Origin: Nereocystis luetkeana
Taxonomy: Eukaryota; Sar; Phaeophyceae; Laminariales; Laminariaceae
Reading direction: 5' to 3'
DNA: 64,000 bases
Assembly: GCA_031213475.1 (NCBI GenBank)
Contig: JARUPZ010000030.1
Location: 745,060 to 809,059 of the forward strand
The position numbers and the translations under genes were made by a program. Positions 1 to 11,500 of this stretch are shown one piece after another. Position 1 is the stretch's first letter; each line of letters starts with the position of its first letter. The notes beneath the pieces were generated by a model, which searched no databases, had not been told where the DNA came from, and saw only the letters and a list, made by a program, of their open reading frames with translations.

Positions 1-288
1 CGCTCTGGTCACCAATCGTTTCTTCGATCATGTCTCGATGTCTCGATGGATTGTCAATTGTATTGTCACTTGCCACGTTGTCTCAGTTGTCAGTTGTCAG
101 TTGTCGGTCGTTTCTGGTCGATTGTCGACAGTTCGTTTGCAACCTCGACGCGGCGAAACGGCTCATTGTTTTGTTTCGCCGCAAGTAATAACGCCACTAC
201 AAGATCATAGAACTCCATGCAAATTGATTGCACCGCTTCGTGGTTGTACCTGCAACCCTTCAACCCAGCGTGCAACCCACAACACCGC
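1..288. other. Upstream region of the OGFOD1-like gene
   Basis: Presumed 5' UTR and promoter-proximal DNA of the first gene. It holds a short run of CAGTTGT-type direct repeats at about 80-125. An in-frame ATG at 217 would add 24 residues to the protein. I preferred the ATG at 289 because it is the first of two consecutive ATGs and the added residues look non-conserved. No TATA box is convincing. Confidence 0.4.
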
Positions 289-3200
289 ATGATGGGCGGC
301 GAGGGCATTGAAAACGGCCAGGACGATGTTGAGGGAACGCGTGAAACCCCGGCACCCCTGCAGCCGCTGCGAGCTAGCTTATTCGAGCCAGATGCAGTGG
401 CTCGGCTACAGGGCGACTACAAGGTTTCTACGCCATACCGACACCTGGTTATACCCGATCTCATGGACGATGCGGTGCTGCGCACTGCATGCGAAGAACT
501 CAAGACCAACATGCAGGCCACGCTAAAGGAGACGGACATTTTCAAGGTCTGGTGTTAGCCTGCAAGCGCATGGCCTGCATATCTGCGGCAGCGTCGCTCT
601 GTGAGAAGACACTGGACTTTGCCGGTGTCATCTGTACGCTGCTGCTGTTGCCGCTGTTTGCAGTACTGTAGTGTACACGTACAGCAGAGTATTTGGTTTG
701 ACAGTCCTGCTGCACCCTACCTATGGTCTGTACCAGGTAGGCCTTTACGTCTACTTTTCAAGGCCCGTAGGTGCACTAGCTTCGAGTGGCCGCCACACGG
801 TTAGGATCTGCTCTATGCGAGAGCGACACAGCAGTTGACCACGACTCCACCTACGTGCGGCATTCTGATCCCGCGCTCGTCCTCAAATCAAACGTGTGTA
901 CCTGGTACGTATTAGGTACCAGTATACCGGATCTGCCTTCCGTGCCAATAGACAACGACGAAGGAGGGTCTACGAGTATCCACTATTATTTTCCATCGTT
1001 GTCCCCGCTGCTTCCCAAAGAGGGTATGGCGTACCAGGCATCAGGTATATTGGTATACCTGATACGCAGCAGTGTGTACGACGAAACCACCCTGAGTTCT
1101 GAACAGTCAGCTAATCTACAATACGCACAGGTTCAGCAATAGCGCCAGTTTCGAGTTTCGAATTCAGCGCGTGAAAAAATCGTCTGGGGTGTTTCGTTTT
1201 GTTTTCTTAGAGACCGCCCCTCTAAAACTCGTATACCTGGTAATTATACCCCTGGTGCGCACGTATCATCTTATCAGGTGTACCAAACCGGCGACCTCGC
1301 AAATATGGACGGCCTCCCGGAAGAGTCTAAGCGCCTCCTCCCTTCCCTCTTCGCTATTCGGGACGGCCTGTACTCCCTGGAGTTTCGGCGCCTGGTGCAG
1401 TCCCTCACGGGGTCTGGGCCGCTGAGCGGAGAGCAAATCGACCTCTCGGCCAACGCGTTCGGCCACACCGGCCACCTGCTGTGCCACGACGATGTAATCG
1501 GGACCAGGAAGGTACGCATCACTGCTTGCATGTTCTACTGTACGAGGTACTATGCCTGGTACAGCAGTACCTCCTACTGCTTGTACGCGTAGGGTGCATG
1601 TGTAAGCATCAGCGTAGATGTCGGTGTCGGTGTTTTTTTGCGTCACGTATACAGTCGGTTCATCGCTGTGCCCTGTGCGTGGACTGTTTCGCTCTTCTTT
1701 CTCCCTTGTCGGTGTTGTGTTTTGCTTCACGTGTGCAGTCGACTTATCCCTACTCTCTGTGAGTGGACTGGCCGGCTCTTCCATTCCCCCTTAGGCGTGT
1801 ACCAGTAGCTGGGTGCGTGCCTACTGCACCTCCTGGTTTAGCTGGGCCGCACGGGGTGTTGATTTGTCCAGTCACCCAATTGCTTTCGCACCGAGTACGA
1901 GTAGCAGTGCGTGCTCGTTGGAATGTTCACTGCTCGTTGAAATGCTCACTGCGTGGTGCTCGGGAAGTCATGGACTGCAATGTCGGCCGCATGAAGCCAA
2001 CCACTCCCCTCAAAGTAGCCTGCGAGGCGTATCCCCCAAACTCGAAAAACTATTTAATACCGTCGTACTATCATGCCAGTGAACATGCAGGGATATGGTC
2101 CAGTATTATTGGCTCGGGTTTCCCTAAGCCGAAGCCGAACAAAGCGTACCAAAACGACGGCGATAACAACAGCTTGTCGGAGATGTAAGGGAAAAAGCTG
2201 CGGTACCTCGAGCTTTTCAAGCATCTGATTGCTCTTCACAAGACTATGTACTTGCTTGACTTGACTTCGTGACTTCCCGCGTTTATCACGCGACGGAACA
2301 AGGTGTCTTACATCCTGTACCTCGTGGACAAGGACTGGGGGTCGGGCGAGAAGCCCGATGGCGGTGGCCTGCAGCTGTACCCACTGGAGACGGAGGGTGT
2401 GCCCGGCATTCCTGCATACGCGCCGAGCAAGACGATACCGCCGAGGTGGAACCAGATGGTGCTGTTCGCCGTTCAACCGGGCGTCAGTTTTCACGACGTC
2501 CAAGAGGTGAGTATGGCTTGGGTACGTAGGGGACGGGACTTCGAAGGGACGACGGGAAGGAGACGCCCTCATGCCGGGCGGGGGGAGGGGAGGGGGGGAG
2601 AGGGGTTAGTGCTTGGTGTTTCTTCCAAGGTGTTGCTGTGATACGGGCAAAGGAGAAGCGTGGGCGGTTTTTCCCTTGTGTGCTGCGATATCGCTCGACG
2701 CGCGATATGGCGTCGTTTGGCGTCACAGTTTTGGCCGTGGTTTGTAAGACGACTGGTCGACACGTTTTCGACATACGGGGGACTAAAGGATATGTGCAGG
2801 TTTTGTGAAGCCTGCTGTTCAGGTACCGCCGTAAGGTTTTAACAAAGAGCCGTTTTGTTCGATTGCAGAACATGATTGTATGCGCCGAGCCCCAATACCC
2901 CCCAGGCGATACGCAGAGCAAACATCCATCGTGGTAGTACGGTCCCGATTTCTCTAAAAGATTGTATGACGCCACCCACACATGCGCGCGGCAGGTGTAC
3001 AACGAGCACAAGCCTCGCCTCGCGGTGTCGGGGTGGTTCCACGCGGCTCTCCCATCAGAAATGGGGGACTGGCCCGACCACACGCTCGACGTCGACGGAA
3101 CCGCTGCCCCCGAGGGCGACACAAGAACGGGAGCGACTTCAACCCTGGAGCAGCTGAAGGGCGCGGCGGGCGACGGGGGGGGGGGGGTGCCGGGCGGCGA

Positions 3201-6200
3201 TGGCTCTGAGTGTGCCGCGTTCGCCGACGATTTCGAGGGTGCCCAGGTGGGGGGAGTCAAAGAAGAGCAGGTGGTTTCGCTGAAGAGGTCAACAAAATGC
3301 GCGTTGAGTTATTCTGTCAGGCCACTTGCTGTCGGGCGATGGGCGCCTCGTTCTTGCAGGTGGCTGGCTGGCACGAGGGTACGGGTGTTATTCATATCGA
3401 AAAACTGCAATAGATGCTCCACTTTAAATTCCGAGTAGTTTGCCGCGAAAAACGCATGAGGGAACACAGTCCCGAAGGGGTAAGGAACAGCTCGTCGTAC
3501 GGGCACATGATTTTTTCTTGTCGTTTTTTTTGTGCCATTGCTGCTGCCCTTCGTACTTCCTGTTTTAACGCGACCGCCGTGATCCTGTGGTTTTTCGTTT
3601 GAATGCTTTAAATGCGACCCGGCAATTCCAGGGCCTGAAAGAACTGGCCGAGTGGGTGAATCCGGAGTACCTCGCCCCATCTATGGCGGACCAGTGTGCG
3701 GCCGCGTTCGCCGAGAACGGTTCCACGATCCAGCTCCACCGCTTTCTGAAGGTACGGAGTCGATGTTGATGCGGAGAAAGGTCGCCCCCGCTTCGAGGTT
3801 TATGAGGCGAACACTTCGTCCGTCACGCCGGGCTACAGTACGAAGTGCAACTTTCTATTCGCCGCTACGCTATTCTGTTACTCTGTACCGTAGTCACAGG
3901 CAGGCTCACCCGGGTTTGCTGCTATAAACGCCGCAAGAAATGGTCGAATGTCTAGACGATTTTGGTCTGCCACTATGAGTTACCGTACGTTCCTTCCAAA
4001 AACAATCAGAACAGTTTTGTTCGCCGTTCTGACGGCCCCTCCCTCCCTCCCTCCCTCCCTCCCTCTCTCCCTCCCTCCCTCCCCTCCCCACCCGCCACCC
4101 CTGACCCTCAATGTTGCTCACGCACTCAACGGTTAGGATGACATCGCCGAGAAAATAGTCAATGCCGTAATCGCCGCGGACCGCGTGGACGGTCTGGGGT
4201 ACATGGAGGCGTCGCCCTTTGACGTGGGGGTGCGGGGGGGGTGGAGGAAGGCGGGCCCGCCACACCGACAACGGATGTTGCGGCTCTCCGCTACGGAGTC
4301 GGGTACGATCGCTTTCGAGGTTTTCCGGACGATGCGCTCCGCTTGCGCGCGGGTCACGTACACATTTTTTCGATGACGGGTTGTTGTGGTTGTGGTTGTT
4401 GTTGTTGTTGTTGCTGTTGTTGTCAGTTTCGCTTGGTGTTATTGCAGGAGGTCGGATTATCTACGAGCAGTGCGGTGAACGACGGATTAACCTAACGAGG
4501 CGAATGGCAGACCCCGCCCGTCGGTTCACTCCCTCTCTTTTGCAGGCAACGAGAAGTGAAGTTCGTCCTGTCCTCTCCTCGTTGTCATAGGGTTGGGATC
4601 ATTCAGCGCTAAGGCTGTTGTTGTTGTTGTTGGTGTTGGTGTTGGTGTTCATGCTGGTATTGTGGTTGTGGTTGTTGATGATGGTGTTGGCGCGGTTGAT
4701 GCTGTTGGTGGTATTGGCGTTGGCGTGTTTTTGGTGGCGGTGGTATGTTGTTGTCTTCCGTAGTTTTAATGTCTGCACGCGCCCATTCAGAGGCGCGCGC
4801 TGGGTTCAATGGTGCTCCCCACTCCACCCCCTACTTTCGCAGCAAACTGCTGTTCTTCCAGGCGCTCAGCCCTCTTCCCGCTAAATTTCAAACCATTTGA
4901 GATTTGCAAGCAAACTGTTGTAATTTCAAATCGAACCCACGAATGCACTCCGCTCCCGAGACCGATTACATATTTGTATAATCGGAATGACGGGTGGTGT
5001 GTCACCCACTTGGGTCGTAACTCGGGCGTTTCTTGCTTTCTCTGATGTTTGATTTACCAAGGTGGCGGACCGGAGGCAAAGGATGACGAGATCGGCGCGT
5101 TGCTCCGAGAGCTTAGAGACAAGGTAACGGTGCGGCGCGCATTGGCCCGCCATACCTTCTAAACACATGCGTTTCTCGTTTGTTTTAGGCACGCTACGTG
5201 TGTTTCGTAGCTTTGAAATGTATCATTTTTGTTATATTCTCCAAAAGTGTATCGAGGTATGATAGGATCCCGGTATATGCATCGTCCAACAATTTACTGT
5301 ATGCCTACTGCCCTGAGTGCCCTTGTTGCCGTAAAATACTTGTCCATACGACGCGACAAGGCGCCGAATAAGGGGTGACTACCAGAAAAAAAACTTGGTA
5401 ATGATAATGCGACTTACGAGCCGTGCTGACCCGAAGCAGGGGGCAAATGCCTTTTCATCATGTTCCGCTTCATTCGCCACCGTAGGTAGCAAGAGAAAAA
5501 AACGTCACGGACTTAGTGCAGCACCTCGTCCCCCCCCCCCGCCACGTTGCTATCCTGGGAAATAGTCGGTCGCCACAAACGATGAAACAGGAAGGAGATG
5601 CGATAAGCCCAAAAACGTTCATGTCCTCTATGGAAAAAACATGATGAGCGCCTAAATGTGGATGTGTCTCTATTAGGAGTAGGCAAGGTGCTATGTCCCG
5701 AAAGAGATGCGTGGCCAATGGTAAAGGGACAAAGGCAAACCACGAACGAGTACGCCCCCTCCTCCCGCGTCGCCCACGCCCCTGTAAATGTCGCAGCTCT
5801 TCCGGGGCCAGGGTTTCAGGGCTTTCCTCCAGAAAATGTTGGGAGATGCGTCGGTGGTGGCCTCTCGCCGACAAGCCCGGCGCTTCCGCCCCGGGCTGGA
5901 CTACACGCTGGCGACCCCTGGGGCACCTTGGAAATTAAAACGCGGTGCAAAAGGTGGCAGCGCTGGTGATGGTAGTGGCGGCAACAGCGGTGTTGAAGAC
6001 GAAGCGCCGCCGAATGACAGAGCGGGCGCACAGGAGGTGGAAGAAAAGGAGAAGAAGAAGGAGGAGGAGGAGGAGGAGGAGGAGGAGGAGTACATGGTAC
6101 TGGATGTGGTGTTGTGCTTCGTGGACGATCGGGAGCCGTACAAAGAGGCGGCGTGGAAGCAGGACGAGGTCGGGGGCTACGTCACTTATCTCGGTGGCGA

Positions 6201-6753
6201 GGACGAAGACGCTGATAAGGGCGATGACTCTGTTCCGCCGCAGCAGGGAGAAGGGGATGTCAGCGGCAGCGGCAGCGGCAGCGGTAGCGGCGGCGGCGGC
6301 AGCAGCAGCGTTAGTGGCAACGGTAACGGTAACAAACAGCAAGACGAAACCGTCGCCAACGGTAACAGCAGCAGCGGCACCCCCGGAGAGAAAGCGGACG
6401 GCCAAAAAAACGACGCTGCCGTGTACAAGGCAGACGAAGGCGGGTCGCTGGTTTCCGTGTCCGCGGCATCGAACGCCCTCAGCCTAGTGCTACGAGACGA
6501 CGCCGAAATCGCGAGTTTTGTGAAGTACTTGAGCTCGGCCGCTCCGGGCAGTCGCTTCGACGTCATGGGGGAGTACCTCGTGGTGGGTGGAGGGAGTGAC
6601 GAGGATGATGATGACTACAATGATGATAGTGACAGTAGCGAAGGTCCAGGGGGGGTGGGGGGGCAGACGGTGCTAGAGACGGTACCGGAGGAAGGAGAGA
6701 GCGGGGAGGAGGGGGAGGAGGAGGAGGAGGAGGGGGGGGGGGGGGGAGAATGA
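289..6753 (+). CDS. OGFOD1: Prolyl 3-hydroxylase OGFOD1/Tpa1-type 2-oxoglutarate dioxygenase
   Basis: Exons: 289-546, 1278-1511, 2303-2506, 2995-3246 (or 3270), 3632-3751, 4137-4302, 5062-5123, 5797-6753; about 750 aa. Exons 1-4 encode the catalytic domain: an entry segment ending TDIFK, then QIDLSANAFGH and CHDDVIGTR carrying the iron-binding HxD, a distal His in FHDVQEV, and the 2-oxoglutarate-binding Arg in PRLAVSGWFH. Exons 5-8 match the C-terminal domain of the family (AEWVNPEYL, QLHRFLK, GPPHRQRML, and a final SNALSLVLRD segment). Family members hydroxylate a proline of ribosomal protein uS12 and affect translation termination and stress responses. The protein is longer than human or yeast homologues (about 540-640 aa) because exon 8 holds Glu-, Gly- and Ser-rich inserts. 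The donor of exon 4 is ambiguous (both options keep frame), and the stop lies beside a long G run, so the extreme C-terminus is sensitive to base-count errors. Confidence 0.92.
4026..4090. repeat. (CCCT)n simple repeat in OGFOD1 intron 5
   Basis: Near-perfect CCCT/CCTC tract just upstream of the acceptor of the exon at 4137. It supplies an unusually long polypyrimidine run on the sense strand and may double as the splicing pyrimidine tract. Confidence 0.85.
4383..4725. repeat. GTT/GGT-rich degenerate simple repeats in OGFOD1 intron 6
   Basis: Two G/T-rich trinucleotide-like stretches, about 4383-4425 and 4615-4725, lie between the exon ending at 4302 and the exon starting at 5062. Apparent open frames here are repeat artefacts. 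Confidence 0.75.
5640..5770 (+). repeat. C-tailed repeat family R2, copy 1
   Basis: Shares CTCTATTAGGAGTAGG, then a GGTGCT block, CGAAAG-GATGCGTGG-CAATGG and a terminal TACGCCCCC with the copy at 63840-63963; a partial copy is at 54127-54220. All three run into a C-rich tail. It lies in intron 7 of the OGFOD1-like gene. Confidence 0.6.
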
Positions 6754-8545
6754 GGACGAGGAGGAGGGAGGGGGGGGGGGGGCACGAGGAGAGGGAGGAA
6801 TCAGACGACGAGCGCCGGCGGAAAAAAATGAGGCCGATTTAAAGCGTGCGTTGCTTTCGCGATCAGAGTTCGCCCCGCGTGGTGCGGCAGGCACTATTTT
6901 TGGTTTCGTTCTGCGCAAGTGACGTCGTCAGGATGGACCCCGGGTTTAGTTTTTAACGAAACGGTAGTTGAAGGGCCGCACATAGGCACTGCAATATGCA
7001 GCTGGAGGATTGAGGATTACCCCCATCACAACTGTCAGTACACTAGTAGTAGTATTTGAAGAGGGGGCGTACATTTTGTAGTGAGTTTGTGTGGTAGCTT
7101 CCCGAGTGTTGTGTCTTTTTTTTGGACTGGCTCTGTCGCCGGCTTGGGTCTTTGGGATTTGAGCGTGCGAGTCCCGAAGACGACAATAATTTAGGATGAT
7201 GAATATTGATTTTTTTTTTACTGAAATGATTTGTTCGTCGAGAACGGGACGAGAAAGTGCATGCCACCAGATACCAGAGCAATTTCGACTGTGGGTCAGC
7301 GGTAGGATGTCACCCTTGCTGGCGGTTACGCTGGGATCCTACTGCAGTATCGGCTGGCGGATTTCTGCAACACACAGGAGCTTTTTGTGACATGCCGATT
7401 TACCTTGTCGTGTCTCCCGAAAAAACCTAAAACCGGATGGTTTTAAGAGTGTTTACCCCCATTGTTGTTCGTGCCTCTTTCCATAAAGCAAGTCGGGCCT
7501 GGAGACAACACAACGCGAAGGATACTCTCCGATTGCTTATACCTGTACTAACACCATTCGAATGTGATCGGCTGATGCTTTTCTGCACACGAGGATTTTT
7601 TTTAATGATTCTGAGTCTTCCGTGCCCCAAAAGTGCGAGAGTGCGCGAGTTGGCAAAACCCGATGCAAGTCGACGAGCAGTGGGAATGCCAAACCCTCCG
7701 CGCGACAGAATGGAAGACACGTACATATATACCGGGGGGAGAAGGGGCGGCAATCACCTTGTGACCACGGCTCATTGTCCAAAAGGCTGCTGAGTGGTAA
7801 AATAAAAGCTACCTACGTACGAGTACGAGTTTTGAGCTAGAAAGTAAAAAGTGATGAAAAATAAAACGTGCGGTTTTCGTACATTCTTTAGTTTGGTTTA
7901 GACGTCCCACCCTGATCTTCCCGCGAGTGCGCGAGCGACCCCCCGCGTCAGCCGCACTCTGACGCACGGCAACATCGCGCACAACAAGCACCATGTGCGA
8001 CCATAAAATCCCAACCATGACCAAAGCGCATGTATAAAACAGTACGCCTCCTTGCCTTCATGCACTACGTAGCCGCGCGCACGTTGACCGCCGAATCTGC
8101 AACCCCCCCTAGATCTAGAGGGGTATAGGAAAGAACCAACCATCCTGTCAGCGGTGGTCGGCACGTAGAGAGCAAAGGAATGCATGCTATCTCACGCACT
8201 GCATCGACTCTACCCCCACAAGAGGCAAAGCGATGCTTCTAATACCATACCACACACCGCACCGGTACTGACCCCGAAAAGGAAAGTAATATCTACCGTA
8301 TCACGCACCGCATCGGCACTGCTGCCCCCACTTTATTTGCAGATCGCATTGTAGCTTTATGGCTGGATTTCGTGAGTCTTTGCACATTTAGCCGAACACA
8401 ACACGAATTCCTAGTTTTCTAAACGGAACTGATTGTTAAACGCCTGCCAGGAATTACAGGAAGTTTTTCGACGAATGAGATTCGCTGCCGGAAACAAAAT
8501 GGGCTCGTACTGGTAAAAACGAGTCACCGACATTTTGGAAGCCTG
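6754..8545. other. Intergenic region between convergent genes
   Basis: Holds the 3' flanks of the OGFOD1-like and kinase genes. Open frames here are short and resemble no family I recognise. A G-homopolymer region follows the OGFOD1 stop (6731-6780). No RNA gene or terminator is recognisable. Confidence 0.6.
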
Positions 8546-11500
8546 TCAAGCCGAAGTAAGAGGCTGTGCAGCAGCAGCAGAAGCCGTACCAGCAGCAACA
8601 GTATCACTAGCGGTAGAAGCAACGGCAGCAGCAGAAGTAGAAGCAGCAGAAGCAGCGGCAGCAGCAAACGCCCGAAGCTCGTCTGCGACGGCACCCGCCC
8701 GAGGACGGTCTCCGGCCTCGAACGCCCAGCAGCGCTCCGCCAACCCCTTCACGTCAGCCTCTGCTTGGGGCGGCCACGGCGGTCTCAGGCCTTCCCTAAC
8801 CTTCGTTCTACACGCCTGCCCTGAGAGGCCGGACATGGGGTTGTCCAACGCCCCACGAGTGAACGTTTCCCAGATGAGAACTCCGAAGCTGAAGATGTCG
8901 GCCGCCGTTCCGTACCCTTCGTCCCCACCAAAGACCTGCGGGGTGGGTGCGTGGCGCATTTCCCGGTAACGGGCCAGGATCGTGGGTGTTGAATAATTGC
9001 TCATGAAGAGTACCGGTGTTAACCCTGATAGGCGCCCGGGATATGCGACGGACAAAAAAGTACAAAAGCGACGACACTACGAGTTCCAGCCATTTACTAT
9101 CATACGTAGTAGAATCGTGCAGAAGCTCGAGGAAGTAATATGCACCGCGTGTAACGTAAGACCAAGTTCGAGAAACTCCAAATGTGCGGCCCCATACAAC
9201 CCAGCGGCAGGCATGGCTGTCTACGTGTGGTCCATGCTGTCCGTAGTCGTCAATATATGTTTGTCACGCATCGTTTTCCCCTCTTTTGGCCCCAAAAGGG
9301 GTACCAAGTATATACCACTCTGACCGCGAATATAAGCCCCGTTCTAAGTATGATATTACCATCAAACGGAGCATATATCCTCGGTCAGAGTGGTAGATAA
9401 ATACTTGAGGGGTATGGTTGTGCTCAGCGCCAGAACTTCCCTGACATGAAACATTACCCCCCCCCCCCGCCCGCTCGTATGATGCCCGCCACCCTTTTCC
9501 GTGGCGTGAATCCTTAAACAGCATCGCGACTGAATACACACATCTGAGTGCGAACACGCGTCCGTCGTCAAAACAGCAAACGTTTTATTCGAGTTCGCAT
9601 TTTTTTTGTCGCAGTTTGCCCTGCGGCGTACATACGAAGCTATTGCGCCACGAACCAAAACTGGAGTGTGGCGAGGATGCCAAAAAATAACTCCTACATT
9701 TCCAATCTGATCGAGTTGTTTTGGATGCGTAGTACAGGCGCCACTTTCGTGCAGACCTGATTATAAAACTGTCGCTTCTCGACAAATCCGGCGTTCACGG
9801 TAACTCCCGCCAGAGTACGACAGGTTGAAAAGAAAAGGTACCCCACCACCTCCCCCCAACATATCGCATAAAACGCCCAACAGTGATGAAGACCGAGGCA
9901 ACGACGAGCCTGTCAAAATGAAGCAATCAGGTGGCAGTGGCAATACCCGTTGTACGGAAGCTCTCGCCATTCATCGCTGTTGACCCCGCACATCGCAAAC
10001 ATTTGGTGCGATTTTCTCGGACACACATCTTGAAAAAAAAGAGGCAACAAGACAAAAAGTCGCTCCCACATACAAAAGACACCTCGTTCGTTCACAATAG
10101 CAGGCAAAATGTGGTGGGGATTAACTGATATTTTGTTGTATTGGTGATCGATGCCCGGGCAAATAAAATAAGAGCTCTACCGGAGGCCAGCGACGGTATC
10201 ACTTGTACTGGACGGCCACCGGCGAGTCCTGTACGTTTTATCGCGTCTCTACCTGAGCGAGTGAAATAGCCACAGGCCAAGCGTATCAAGCGTCCACGCC
10301 CGCTACGTCTGCCATTTGCATATTCACGCGGCGCGTGGAAACAAACATGACACTCTCTGATACAGTGCGTACTTGCAGTAATAAAACATGTCGCAGGTAT
10401 TGAATATCGACCTGCGACGACGCCCAAAGTGCGGAAACGCGACGGTCAGTGTTGACCTGACAAAAAGTGTGCACGCACCCTGTTCTGGGTCGAAAAACGG
10501 AGGCTTTTGTCAGCAGACGCAGTTACGGCCTGCGCGTATGCAGTAACGGACAACGCGTGGTCTGTAAATAGAGATAATGGGCATGTTTGTGTCGGGGGTC
10601 TGGGTCAGACTGAAACTTCGAGTATAGAAACGAGAACGCCCGATCTTTGTTGGGAAGGCGATGGGCCAACAAACCCCACGCCGAACACGAGCGAGATCGA
10701 AAACCATGGCAGCATGGCAGAAAATCAAGTAACTCACCTCCGGAGCCACCCATCCGCTCGTCCCAGCCTCCTCCGTCAAAGCGGTTTGCCCTTGCGTGGG
10801 AACCAACACGGCGCTCCCTAGGTCACCGAGCTTTGCTTCCCACTCCGACCTACCGATGGGGCCACTTTCGATTCCCTTCTCGCACTTGCTTGAACGGCCG
10901 ACAACATCGTCGTTATTACCGTCGTCTACTAGCGGGGGCTGCCGTCGCAGTAGCATCATGACGTTGTGGCTTTTCACGTCACGATGGACAACCCCGGCGT
11001 CGTGGAGTGCGGCGAGACCACCAGCAACCTCCGCGAGGAGCCACGCCGCCCCTGCGGGTGTAAGTCCCCCCCCGCGGCCTTCGTCCTCCCCTAGGCGCGT
11101 TTCTTCGCGGTTGTGGTCGCGGATAAAGTCGTGTAGATTGCCGACGTCCATCGGCTCAAGCAAAAGCGTGACTCGTGGCGTCAGCCACACGCCTCTCAGG
11201 GCGATCACGTGCGCGCAGCCGGCCACACGCAGGTGGGCGCACACCTCCAGACGGGCGTTGCGTAAGATCGACACCGGCGCATCCTGTCGGGTGTAGCGGA
11301 ACTCTTTTGCGGCAAGGCTTAAGAGTTTGGTGGTGGTGTTGTCGTGTTCTCTCGACTTCCTCGCTGCCACCGACGAGACCGAGGCTGCCATCACTGATAT
11401 AACCACGCCCGCCGCCAGGGTTTTTGACGAAGGTTCCGCGGCCGCGTCTGACGTTGTTGTTGTTGTCGTCGCCGTCGTCGCCATGATAGCTCCCACGGCC

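Noticed and set aside
1763..2188. 141-codon plus-strand frame between OGFOD1 exons 2 and 3
   Set aside because: Bounded by well-phased splice sites at 1511 and 2303; the product has no recognisable features.
5945..6487. 180-codon Arg-rich frame overlapping OGFOD1 exon 8
   Set aside because: Off-frame reading of GGA/GAG and CAG-type repeats; the other frame continues the conserved Tpa1 C-terminal domain.
10510..10737. C-terminal extension of the kinase exon past APEV
   Set aside because: Conservation stops at APE, where a GTGAGT donor occurs, and the kinase domain resumes at 8935 in the correct phase after a CAG acceptor.
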